A stretch of 17,962 nucleotides of DNA from Minisyncoccota bacterium (lineage in GTDB: Bacteria > Patescibacteria > Paceibacteria > UBA9973). The position numbers and the translations under genes were made by a program. Where the stretch lies: positions 1 through 17,962 of the forward strand of contig JAQVGE010000005.1 of the NCBI GenBank assembly GCA_028696935.1. Reading direction: 5' to 3'. The notes under the pieces were generated by a model that saw nothing but the letters and a program-made list of their open reading frames with translations, ran no database searches and was not told the origin of the DNA. Positions 7,733-13,343 of the stretch are shown here, in pieces (the first letter of the stretch is position 1; every line of letters starts with the position of its first letter).

Positions 7733-7807
7733 GAGATGATATCTCGTTTATTTTCTTAAAAGCTCAAAGAGCACTTAAGGAGAAAAACGGATCTAGCCTC
7801 ACGTGAG
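7733..7807 (-). promoter_or_regulatory. Structured 5' leader of the rpsN-secY unit
   Basis: Three self-complementary stretches lie between the promoter and rpsN: a perfect palindrome CTCACGTGAG (7798-7807) at the very start of the transcript; a stem of CTTAA/TTAAG plus GCTC/GAGC with a 3-base loop and a 2x2 internal mismatch (7755-7779); and GAGAT/ATCTC with a 3-base loop (7733-7745). This could be an autoregulatory leader for a ribosomal protein such as S8 or S14, but no known leader family is recognised. Confidence 0.4.
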
Positions 7808-7811
7808 CTTC

Positions 7812-7840
7812 ATACTAGCAAATACTATAAATTATGTCAA
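7812..7840 (-). promoter_or_regulatory. Promoter of the rpsN-secY unit
   Basis: Consensus -35 TTGACA (7835-7840), a 17-base spacer and -10 TAGTAT (7812-7817) preceded by TGC, giving the extended element TGCTAGTAT. The same element occurs before tuf and rpsS. It lies just downstream of the terminator of the preceding gene. Confidence 0.8.
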
Positions 7841-7845
7841 ATAAA

Positions 7846-7874
7846 AAAACCAGAAATAAATGTTTTCTGGTTTT
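7846..7874 (-). terminator. Rho-independent terminator of the small membrane protein gene
   Basis: The arms AAAACCAGAAA and TTTCTGGTTTT form an 11-bp perfect stem with a 7-base loop, followed on the minus strand by a run of Ts. It sits 8 bases after the stop codon of the 7883-8266 gene. The arms carry A-runs on both sides, so it may act in either direction. Confidence 0.85.
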
Positions 7875-7882
7875 AAAAATTT

Positions 7883-8266
7883 TTATTCATAAGGCACAAG
7901 TGAAGCCCTTTCTATTCTGTATGATTCGCCCTTTTTAATTCCTTGAATAAAAACAACTTTTCCGAGAGAAGGAGGGTATGATTCGTGATACTTAACCAAG
8001 TACATCCCATCAAAACCAACTTCATTGTAAATTGCCCTGATTGTATCATTTCCGTTAACTACAACACCTATTGTTGTTTCAGGATAGTAACTTCCACTTC
8101 TGTCTTGTTTTATCCAAGTTACGGATGGTTTTTCTTCCGCTGGAATATAACCTCTAAACAAGGTAGCCTTGTCACCGCCGGTTAAAAGGATCACAAAACA
8201 AAAAAGAATAAAACCTAAAAGGACAATAAATCCCATTTTTCTACTTACAATAAAACGATTCTTCAT
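7883..8266 (-). CDS. Small membrane-anchored protein of unknown function inside the spc operon
   Basis: The product has 127 residues and I do not recognise the family. The N-terminus is basic (KNRFIVSRK) and is followed by one hydrophobic helix at about residues 11-29, then LTGGDKATLFRGYIP and a roughly 85-residue domain predicted outside the cytoplasm. That domain is rich in beta-type alternation (TIGVVVNGNDTIRAIYN, GKVVFIQGIKKG) and in aromatic residues, and has no cysteine. This suggests a signal anchor with N-in topology; no lipobox is seen. The gene lies between rplE and rpsN, which are normally adjacent, and has its own consensus promoter, a leader with a possible leader ORF and long hairpin, and its own terminator. 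The ATG at 8266 is preceded only by a weak GAGAAA. Confidence 0.75.
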   Translation of the reverse strand: MKNRFIVSRKMGFIVLLGFILFCFVILLTGGDKATLFRGYIPAEEKPSVTWIKQDRSGSYYPETTIGVVVNGNDTIRAIYNEVGFDGMYLVKYHESYPPSLGKVVFIQGIKKGESYRIERASLVPYE

Positions 8267-8289
8267 TTTCTCAATTTTTAATTAATATA

Positions 8290-8341
8290 TTTTGTTAACT
8301 GTTCTTAAAACCCAAAAAGATTCTAAGAACAATTAACAAAA
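8290..8341 (-). promoter_or_regulatory. Long 18-bp hairpin in the leader of the small membrane protein gene
   Basis: The arms at 8324-8341 and 8290-8307 pair over 18 bases with a single G-U, closing a 16-base loop. On the mRNA the 5' arm overlaps the end of the possible leader ORF, whose stop codon reaches the edge of the loop. No T-tract follows the 3' arm, so it is not a standard terminator. The 3' arm ends about 23 bases before the ATG at 8266. A regulatory or RNA-stabilising role is inferred. Confidence 0.6.
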
Positions 8342-8382
8342 ACACCCCCAAAGGTTAATAAACTAAAAATCAAAAGTTTCAA
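8323..8382 (-). CDS. Possible 19-codon hydrophobic leader peptide ORF
   Basis: A TTG at 8382, eight bases after a perfect AGGAGG, opens a short frame encoding MKLLIFSLLTFGGVFVNCS and ending in TAG at 8323. The peptide is strongly hydrophobic, like a signal or leader peptide. Its last codons lie in the 5' arm of the 18-bp hairpin, so a ribosome moving through, or stalling in, this frame would change whether the hairpin forms. That layout resembles translational attenuation leaders of the ErmC or MifM kind. The TTG start, the small size and the lack of comparative data keep the call tentative; the AGGAGG could be fortuitous. Confidence 0.35.
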   Translation of the reverse strand: MKLLIFSLLTFGGVFVNCS

Positions 8383-8390
8383 AGAACTAA

Positions 8391-8396
8391 CCTCCT
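8391..8396 (-). promoter_or_regulatory. Only start-adjacent canonical Shine-Dalgarno sequence in the window (AGGAGG)
   Basis: AGGAGG sits at or just after the predicted transcription start (about 8396) and 8 bases before the TTG of the possible leader ORF. No other start in the window has such a site. It is over 120 bases from the ATG of the membrane protein, so it cannot serve that gene directly. Confidence 0.5.
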
Positions 8397-8402
8397 CTGT
8401 AT

Positions 8403-8432
8403 ATTATACCATATAAATACCCATCTTGTCAA
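8403..8432 (-). promoter_or_regulatory. Consensus promoter of the small membrane protein unit
   Basis: TTGACA (8427-8432) and TATAAT (8403-8408), both perfect, are 18 bases apart. This is the best sigma-70/sigma-A type promoter in the window. It starts right after the rplE terminator, giving a leader of about 130 bases before the ATG at 8266. Confidence 0.9.
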
Positions 8433-8436
8433 TAAT

Positions 8437-8462
8437 AAAAACCCTTATAAATAAGGGTTTTT
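8437..8462 (-). terminator. Rho-independent terminator after rplE
   Basis: AAAAACCCTTA and TAAGGGTTTTT make an 11-bp stem with a 4-base loop and a T-run on the minus strand, about 20 bases after the rplE stop. It separates rplE from the downstream membrane protein unit. Confidence 0.85.
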
Positions 8463-8482
8463 TGTTATAAAACTATAATTTT

Positions 8483-9025
8483 TTATTTTTTAAATGGAAC
8501 TCCTAGTATTTCAAAAAATTCGGTAGCTTCTTCTTTTGTTTTAGCGGTTGTAACAATAGTAATTGCTAAACCAAAAACATCTTTTAATTCTTCGTCGCCA
8601 GTTTCTGGAAAAATAGTATGTTCTCTAATACTCATCGTTAAATTACCGATATTATCAACAATCTTGCGGTCAATTCCACGAAAGTCTTTTGTTCTGGGAA
8701 TTGCTACATTTATAAGTTTATCTAAAAATCCATACATCCGAGAACCACGAAGGGTAACCATAACCCCAATAGAATCACCTTGTCGAACTTTGAAACTTGC
8801 AATTGATTTCTTAGCTCCTCTGGTTGCTGGTTTTTGCCCAGTAATCTTTGCTAAACGATCCATTACAAAATCATTACGATCTTTATCACGTTTAATCCCT
8901 GAACCGGTACCTGAAGATACAACTACTTTTACTAAATGAGGCGCAGCCATGACATTCTTGTAGCCATATTTATCTTTAAGTACACTATAAGCTTTCTTTT
9001 CTTTTTGTTTTATTGTTTCTACCAT
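8483..9025 (-). CDS. rplE: 50S ribosomal protein L5 (uL5)
   Basis: It binds 5S rRNA and the P-site tRNA region of the central protuberance. It has 180 residues, standard length. Key segments are NVMAAPHLVKVVVSSGTG near the start, ITGQKPATRGAKKSIASFKVRQGDSIGVMVTLRG in the middle, RDFRGI-like KDFRGIDRK, and the C-terminal VFGLAITIVTTAKTKEEATEFFEILGVPF. It is 10 bases downstream of rplX. A terminator follows it, so rpsN is not read from this transcript without readthrough. Confidence 0.98.
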   Translation of the reverse strand: MVETIKQKEKKAYSVLKDKYGYKNVMAAPHLVKVVVSSGTGSGIKRDKDRNDFVMDRLAKITGQKPATRGAKKSIASFKVRQGDSIGVMVTLRGSRMYGFLDKLINVAIPRTKDFRGIDRKIVDNIGNLTMSIREHTIFPETGDEELKDVFGLAITIVTTAKTKEEATEFFEILGVPFKK

Positions 9026-9035
9026 AAAATTTATA

Positions 9036-9254
9036 TTATACTATCTTCTTAACGTTTGATGCATGAATAGGCATTGCAACTTCAAGGATTTGACTTGGAT
9101 CTCCTTTTTGTTTTGATTTATGAGCTCTTTTTCTCATATTAACACCTTCAACAACAACCCTATTTAGGGATGGGAGGGATCGAATAACTTTGCCTTTTTT
9201 GCCTTTATTTGATCCTGCAATCACTATTACATTGTCTCCTTTTTTAACTTTCAT
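9036..9254 (-). CDS. rplX: 50S ribosomal protein L24, short form (uL24)
   Basis: An assembly-initiator protein near the exit tunnel. At 72 residues it is clearly shorter than the roughly 100 residues usual in bacteria. The KOW motif (KKGDNVIVIAGSNKGKKGKVI) and the VEGVNMRKRAHKSKQKGDPSQILEV region are intact; what is missing is the C-terminal part that in longer homologues often carries zinc-binding cysteines. It ends with AMPIHASNVKKIV, the normal junction, so it looks naturally short and not broken. Confidence 0.95.
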   Translation of the reverse strand: MKVKKGDNVIVIAGSNKGKKGKVIRSLPSLNRVVVEGVNMRKRAHKSKQKGDPSQILEVAMPIHASNVKKIV

Positions 9255-9258
9255 TTTG

Positions 9259-9286
9259 TTTAATTCGTAATTTTTAATTCGTAATT
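9259..9286. repeat. Perfect 14-bp tandem duplication in the rplN-rplX gap
   Basis: TTTAATTCGTAATT occurs twice head to tail (9259-9272 and 9273-9286), filling nearly the whole gap between the rplX ATG and the rplN stop. The AATTCGT word recurs in inverted arrangement in the rpsJ-rplC gap. Confidence 0.7.
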
Positions 9287-9288
9287 GA

Positions 9289-9660
9289 TTAAATAACTTC
9301 TTGGGCTAATGAAATTATTTTTTGATATCCCTTTTCTGCTAGCTCTCTTGGAATAGGACCAAAAACACGCCCTCCTTTTGGATCTAATTTTTCTTTTTCT
9401 ATAATTACTACAGCATTATCATCAAAACTAATATATGATCCATCTGCTCGACGATAAGGCTTAACTGTTCTAACAACAACAGCATGATGAACATCTTTTT
9501 TCTTAACCCCTTTGCGAGGTTCTGCTGATTTAACTGAAATAACAACCTTGTCACCTAGTGAAGCATAGCGACGCTTAGAAGCTCCAAGAACTTTGAAAAC
9601 TTTCCCGATTTTACCTCCGGCGTTGTCTGTTATATTTACAATTGTTCCATCTTGAATCAT
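9289..9660 (-). CDS. rplN: 50S ribosomal protein L14 (uL14)
   Basis: A large-subunit interface protein that contacts 16S rRNA and L19. It has 123 residues. It begins MIQDGTIVNITDNAGGKIGKVFKVLGASKRRYASLGD and ends FGPIPRELAEKGYQKIISLAQEVI, both typical of L14. In the classical arrangement it is the first gene of the spc operon. Here no promoter is obvious before it, but a perfect 13-bp hairpin lies in the 57-base gap after rpsQ. Confidence 0.98.
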   Translation of the reverse strand: MIQDGTIVNITDNAGGKIGKVFKVLGASKRRYASLGDKVVISVKSAEPRKGVKKKDVHHAVVVRTVKPYRRADGSYISFDDNAVVIIEKEKLDPKGGRVFGPIPRELAEKGYQKIISLAQEVI

Positions 9661-9679
9661 GATTAGCTCTTAGCTATCA

Positions 9680-9708
9680 GGCATTAGGTTTTCTTAAAAC
9701 CTAATGCC
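9680..9708 (-). repeat. Perfect 13-bp hairpin between rpsQ and rplN
   Basis: GGCATTAGGTTTT and AAAACCTAATGCC are exact reverse complements around a 3-base loop. On the minus strand it is followed by TGATAGC and not a T-run, so it is not a typical terminator. It lies at the traditional S10/spc operon junction and could be an RNA processing, stabilising or attenuation element. Confidence 0.6.
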
Positions 9709-9717
9709 CAAACCAGC

Positions 9718-9963
9718 CTAATTAATTATTTTAAAGTGTTTATCTTTAGAAATAGGTTTAACTTCCTCTATTTCAACAATATCACCGACCTTTTTAGAAT
9801 TAGTTTCATCATGAGCCTTATACTTCTTAGATTTCTTTATTCTTTTGCCATATTTGGAATGTTCTATAAAACGAGTTATCCCAACCACAACAGTTTTATC
9901 CATTTTGTCAGAGAGTACTACTCCTTTTAAAACTTTATTTGATTTTTTTTCTTGTGTATTCAT
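9718..9963 (-). CDS. rpsQ: 30S ribosomal protein S17 (uS17)
   Basis: A small-subunit protein that binds 16S rRNA early in assembly. It has 81 residues. The OB-fold marks are LKGVVLSDKMDKTVVVGITRFIEHSKYGKRIKKSKKYKAHDE and GDIVEIEEVKPISKDKHFKI. It starts only 5 bases after the rplP stop, leaving no room for rpmC (L29), which normally lies between them. It ends in TAG. Confidence 0.98.
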   Translation of the reverse strand: MNTQEKKSNKVLKGVVLSDKMDKTVVVGITRFIEHSKYGKRIKKSKKYKAHDETNSKKVGDIVEIEEVKPISKDKHFKIIN

Positions 9964-9968
9964 ACTAA

Positions 9969-10385
9969 TTAACGTGAGACCACGCGAGTAGATACTGGTA
10001 ATTTAGTTCCTGCTTTTCGAAGTGCTTCTTTAGCAACTTCAGGAGATACTCCATCAACTTCAAATAAAATCCGGCCTGGACGAATATCTAAACAATAACC
10101 TTGTGGATCTCCTTTACCTTTTCCCATACCGACTTCAGCTGGCTTAGCAGTAAAAGGTCTATCTGGAAAGATTCTAATCCAAATACGACCAATCTTTCCA
10201 ACGGTTCGAGAAGCGACCTTACGGGCTGATTCTATCTGATTTGAACGAATTCTTCCACCACTCATAGCCTTAAGTCCAAATGAACCGAAAGAGACTTTGA
10301 CACCACGAGTAGCCGGAGATATGTTGTTCATATCTGTTCGGTTTGTTTGCCATTTTCTAAATTTTACTTTTTTAGGTGTTAACAT
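9969..10385 (-). CDS. rplP: 50S ribosomal protein L16 (uL16)
   Basis: It is close to the A-site tRNA and peptidyl transferase centre. It has 138 residues, normal length. It begins MLTPKKVKFRKWQ and contains GLKAMSGGRIRSNQIESARK, IRIFPDRPFTAKPAEVGMGKGKGDPQGY and KAGTKLPVSTRVVSR, all L16 hallmarks. It is 9 bases after rpsC and is followed directly by rpsQ. Confidence 0.98.
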   Translation of the reverse strand: MLTPKKVKFRKWQTNRTDMNNISPATRGVKVSFGSFGLKAMSGGRIRSNQIESARKVASRTVGKIGRIWIRIFPDRPFTAKPAEVGMGKGKGDPQGYCLDIRPGRILFEVDGVSPEVAKEALRKAGTKLPVSTRVVSR

Positions 10386-10394
10386 AAAATTTTA

Positions 10395-11054
10395 TTACTT
10401 TTTATCAGAAAAAACTTCTCCACGATAAATCCAGACCTTTATTCCAATATCACCATAACTCATGTGTGCTTTTTCACGAGCAAAATCAACATCTGCCCTA
10501 AACGTCTGAAGAGGAATTGAGCCTCTTTTAATTTGTTCACTTCGGGCAATCTCAGCTCCATTCAAACGTCCACCAAGATAAATACGTGCCCCTTTTACTC
10601 CATAAGCAGACATAACTTTTTCAATCGCTTGTTTTATAACTCGGCGATAAGGCATTCTTTTTTCTAATCCTTCAGCAATTGCACAAGCTACAATAGCCGC
10701 ATCGGCATCAGGGTTTGAAACCTCAACAATATCAAGCTTTAAATCTTCAGGAATAGCTAAACCTTTCTTTTTCATTTCAGAAAATAAATCATTCTTTAGT
10801 TTGGTTGCGCCTTCTCCAGAACGACCAATAATCATTCCTGGCCTAGAGGTAAAGACCATAACTTTTGTAGATTTTACATCTCTTTCAATCTCAATTCTAG
10901 AAACATAAAAACCTCTAAGTTTTTTTACAAGAAATTCACGAATAACCACATCACTTTGTAAGAGATCTTTGTATTTTTTATCAGCAAACCAGCGAGATTT
11001 CCAATCTCTTAAGGTAACTAATCTATGTGCATATGGGTGAACTACTTTTGACAT
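10395..11054 (-). CDS. rpsC: 30S ribosomal protein S3 (uS3)
   Basis: It forms part of the mRNA entry site and helicase region of the small subunit. It has 219 residues. It starts MSKVVHPYAHRL (GQKVNP in most bacteria), carries the KH domain GMIIGRSGEGATKLKNDL near 73-90, and ends in the S3-C domain KGARIYLGGRLNGAEIARSE ... GDIGIKVWIYRGEV. It lies 14 bases after rplV. Confidence 0.98.
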   Translation of the reverse strand: MSKVVHPYAHRLVTLRDWKSRWFADKKYKDLLQSDVVIREFLVKKLRGFYVSRIEIERDVKSTKVMVFTSRPGMIIGRSGEGATKLKNDLFSEMKKKGLAIPEDLKLDIVEVSNPDADAAIVACAIAEGLEKRMPYRRVIKQAIEKVMSAYGVKGARIYLGGRLNGAEIARSEQIKRGSIPLQTFRADVDFAREKAHMSYGDIGIKVWIYRGEVFSDKK

Positions 11055-11068
11055 ATAATAAAATTAAA

Positions 11069-11509
11069 TTATGAATCTTGTTTTTTAGCTTTTTCTTCTT
11101 TTTCTACTTTCGACTTAGTTTCTTTGTTTTTAACTTCTTCTTTTTTATCTTCTATTTTCTCTTTATTTTTCTTCTTTACAGCAACAACTTTTTCAATCAA
11201 AGAAAGCTCGATATGGCTTGTCCTTTTGTTTATTCGAGAAGCACTTCCTCTAGCTCGTGGCATACTTCTTTTTAAAACAATTCCTTTATTAACAGTTATA
11301 TTTTCTACAAATAAATTGTCAGGTGAAACTCCAGATTGCTTAGCGTTTGAAACAGCAGAAGATAAGAGTTTTTCAACAGGAAGTGAAGCTCTTTTAGGTA
11401 AGTTCTTTAAATGAACAAAAGCCTCAGCAACCCTCTTGCCTTTTATGAGTCCCGTCACTAGTCTAACTTTGCGAGGAGACTGTCTATAATTTTTTAAAAA
11501 TGCTTTCAT
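11069..11509 (-). CDS. rplV: 50S ribosomal protein L22 with charged C-terminal tail (uL22)
   Basis: It lines the peptide exit tunnel. It has 146 residues, of which about the first 110 are the normal L22 domain: NYRQSPRKVRLVTGLIKGK at the start and LKRSMPRARGSASRINKRTSHIELSL for the beta-hairpin and C-terminal strand. A low-complexity Lys/Glu tail of about 35 residues follows (KNKEKIEDKKEEVKNKE onwards), probably disordered and facing solvent. It starts 9 bases after the rpsS stop. Confidence 0.97.
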   Translation of the reverse strand: MKAFLKNYRQSPRKVRLVTGLIKGKRVAEAFVHLKNLPKRASLPVEKLLSSAVSNAKQSGVSPDNLFVENITVNKGIVLKRSMPRARGSASRINKRTSHIELSLIEKVVAVKKKNKEKIEDKKEEVKNKETKSKVEKEEKAKKQDS

Positions 11510-11518
11510 GTTTTAAGA

Positions 11519-11863
11519 TTATTTTTTCTTTGAATCGGCTGAAGCTTTGGCAGATTTTGCGGCAGCAATTTCGGCTTCTTTCTTCTTAGCTTCAAGCTCT
11601 TTTTGCATTTTACCTCCGTGTCTAACGAACTTACGTGTTGGAGAAAATTCCCCTAAACGGTGACCAACCATATCTTCACTAGCTAAAACTTCAATATGTT
11701 GCTTACCGTTATGAACACCAAAAGTAAAACCAACCATTTCCGGAGAAATCACACAAGCCCGTGACCAAGTCTTAATTACCCCTGTTTCCAGTGGTTTTTT
11801 ACCAGCGATCTTTTTTAAAAGTCGCTCATCTACATATGGTCCTTTCTTAAGTGATCTCGTCAT
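11519..11863 (-). CDS. rpsS: 30S ribosomal protein S19 with Ala/Lys tail (uS19)
   Basis: It binds the head of 16S rRNA near the A-site finger. It has 114 residues; the core is [19 protein letters not shown] through [30 protein letters not shown] and HGGK, followed by a tail of about 25 residues rich in E, A and K. The core is complete. It opens a new unit with its own promoter after dgkA instead of following rplB directly. Confidence 0.98.
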   Translation of the reverse strand: MTRSLKKGPYVDERLLKKIAGKKPLETGVIKTWSRACVISPEMVGFTFGVHNGKQHIEVLASEDMVGHRLGEFSPTRKFVRHGGKMQKELEAKKKEAEIAAAKSAKASADSKKK

Positions 11864-11895
11864 AATAAATAAGCTCTACTGAGCTCGTAGCACAT

Positions 11896-11923
11896 ATACT
11901 AGCAAATATAAAATAAAAGTCAA
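11896..11923 (-). promoter_or_regulatory. Promoter of the rpsS-rplE unit
   Basis: -35 TTGACT (11918-11923), a 16-base spacer and -10 TAGTAT (11896-11901) preceded by TGC. The stretch ATATTTGCTAGTATA is the same as in the tuf promoter. The leader would be only about 25 bases, containing GAGCTC (11881-11886), flanked by CTAC and GTAG that can pair. Confidence 0.8.
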
Positions 11924-11988
11924 CTAGATTAATGTTTAATTATATCTTCTATTAATTTATTAAATAAATATCTTTAAAATTGTCTCCC

Positions 11989-12390
11989 TTAAAAACAAAG
12001 TATAATTATTTTAGGCATAAAAATTATTAATCCAATCACACAAGCTACAAGAACAGACAACAAAACAGCTCCAGCTGCTACATCTTTAATATCACGAGCA
12101 TAAGGATTAAAATCAGGTGAGGTTAAGTCGATATCTACTTCAAAAGCTGTGTTTAAAGCTTCAACTATTAAAACTAAACCGACAGCAAAAACAAGAGCTA
12201 TCCATTCAAAATGAGAAATCTTTAAAATAAAACCTAAATAAATAGCTAATATTGTAAAAAACAAATGACCCCAGAAATTATGGGTTGTTTTTATCAAAAC
12301 CCCCAAACCACGCAAAGCATGATTTGCACTTCTGACTCTAGCAATAATCGAAAATCTCTTTTTCTCTGGGATTTTTTGATTCATTTCCAT
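11989..12390 (-). CDS. dgkA: Diacylglycerol kinase / undecaprenol kinase family membrane protein
   Basis: An integral inner-membrane lipid kinase that phosphorylates diacylglycerol or undecaprenol; which substrate is used here cannot be told. From the ATG at 12390 it has 133 residues, the family's usual size, with three hydrophobic segments. Signatures are SANHALRGL near the N-terminus, the catalytic-region motif VEALNTAFE, and ARDIKDVAAGAVLL. In-frame ATGs also lie at 12396 and 12384. I chose 12390 because a TATAAT ends at 12397, which puts the predicted transcription start exactly on this ATG. The frame stays open upstream into rplB in another frame; that extension is not real. The gene separates rplB from rpsS. 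Confidence 0.9.
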   Translation of the reverse strand: MEMNQKIPEKKRFSIIARVRSANHALRGLGVLIKTTHNFWGHLFFTILAIYLGFILKISHFEWIALVFAVGLVLIVEALNTAFEVDIDLTSPDFNPYARDIKDVAAGAVLLSVLVACVIGLIIFMPKIIILCF

Positions 12391-12396
12391 AATCAT

Positions 12397-12402
12397 ATTA
12401 TA
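12397..12402 (-). promoter_or_regulatory. -10 box of dgkA, predicted leaderless
   Basis: A perfect TATAAT lies between the rplB terminator and dgkA. A -35 would fall in the terminator stem and none is recognisable. The start expected seven bases downstream is the A of the ATG at 12390. Confidence 0.45.
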
Positions 12403-12406
12403 CACC

Positions 12407-12431
12407 AAAAAATCCCCAAAGGGGATTTTTT
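12407..12431 (-). terminator. Rho-independent terminator after rplB
   Basis: AAAAAATCCCC and GGGGATTTTTT form an 11-bp perfect stem with a 3-base loop and a T-run, 17 bases after the rplB stop. Because it has A-runs before and T-runs after the GC core, it could work on both strands. Confidence 0.9.
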
Positions 12432-12448
12432 GATTTAAGCTTTTGTTG

Positions 12449-13300
12449 TTATTTTGCTTTTCTTCCTTTTCCAACCTTTCTCCTGGAAACAATATGGGCA
12501 TTGGAATATTTCTTTGGAGTTCTAGTTTTCTGACCTTTACCAGATGGTTTACCCCATTTAGTCTTGGCTCGGCGAAGCCCTCTTCCTTGAGCACCTTCAC
12601 CTCCACCATATGGGTGATCAACAGGGTTCTGAGCACTACCACGAACTGTTGGACGAATACCCTTCCAGCGTGAGCGTCCTGCTTTTCCAAAATTTTGAAG
12701 TTTATACTCACTGTTTGAGACTTCACCAATACAAGCATAGCAATTCTCACTTACTTTTCTAACTTCAGTTGAAGGCATCTTTAGGCTAGTATAACCATTA
12801 TCATTAGCCACAACTTGAGCAAAAACTCCAGCTGAACGAGCTAACTTTGAACCATTACCTGGCTTAATTTCAATATTATAAACAAAAGTACCAACAGGAA
12901 TTAATTTAAGAGGTAATCGATTTGCTGTAGTTAGTGGAGCTTTTTCGGCAACAATAAATTTGTCACCAACCTTAACTGACTTTGGAAGAATCACATAACG
13001 CTTTTCTCCATCAGCATATAAGGCTATTCCAATAAAAGCATTTCGGTTTGGATCATACTCAACAGAAGCAATCTTTGCAGGAATGTCTTTTTTGTTATAT
13101 TTAAAATCTATTTCTCGATAAAGACGTTTGTGTCCACCTCCTTTATGACGAGTAGTGATTCGGCCATGATGATTACGTCCAACAGATCTTTTAAAACCAT
13201 GAGTTAGAGACTTTTCAGGCTTACTCTTGGTTAAAACTCCTCTGTACGAAACAGTGGTCTGAGCTCTTTTTGATGGTGTTGTTGGTTTATAAGTTTTCAT
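12449..13300 (-). CDS. rplB: 50S ribosomal protein L2 (uL2)
   Basis: It supports the peptidyl transferase centre and subunit joining. It has 283 residues, close to the usual 275. The N-terminal MKTYKPTTPSKRAQT, the RNA-binding core GRNHHGRITTRHKGGGHKR, and the C-terminal VRGSAQNPVDHPYGGGEG with the conserved histidine are all present. It is 43 bases after rplW. In the classical operon rpsS follows; here a terminator and dgkA intervene. Confidence 0.98.
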   Translation of the reverse strand: MKTYKPTTPSKRAQTTVSYRGVLTKSKPEKSLTHGFKRSVGRNHHGRITTRHKGGGHKRLYREIDFKYNKKDIPAKIASVEYDPNRNAFIGIALYADGEKRYVILPKSVKVGDKFIVAEKAPLTTANRLPLKLIPVGTFVYNIEIKPGNGSKLARSAGVFAQVVANDNGYTSLKMPSTEVRKVSENCYACIGEVSNSEYKLQNFGKAGRSRWKGIRPTVRGSAQNPVDHPYGGGEGAQGRGLRRAKTKWGKPSGKGQKTRTPKKYSNAHIVSRRKVGKGRKAK

Positions 13301-13343
13301 AATTTATTTTATTCCACAGTCCTTATATGTGGTCTTAACTAGA

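Noticed and set aside
9026..9045. TATAAT in the rplX-rplE gap as a promoter
   Set aside because: It lies in a 10-base AT-rich gap overlapping the rplX stop, with no -35 or TGN; such a match is expected by chance in this composition.
9659..9708. Terminator between rpsQ and rplN
   Set aside because: The 13-bp hairpin is perfect, but no T-tract follows on the minus strand, so it is listed as a repeat or hairpin of unknown role.
11078..11414. Two overlapping plus-strand frames rich in Phe
   Set aside because: They are antisense readings of the Lys/Glu-rich tail and body of L22; AAA/GAA codons read backward give TTT/TTC.
12391..12750. Frame upstream of dgkA that overlaps the rplB 3' end and gives a 253-residue protein
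   Set aside because: The extra 120 residues are an out-of-frame reading of rplB and cross a terminator and promoter; the family length fits the start near 12390.
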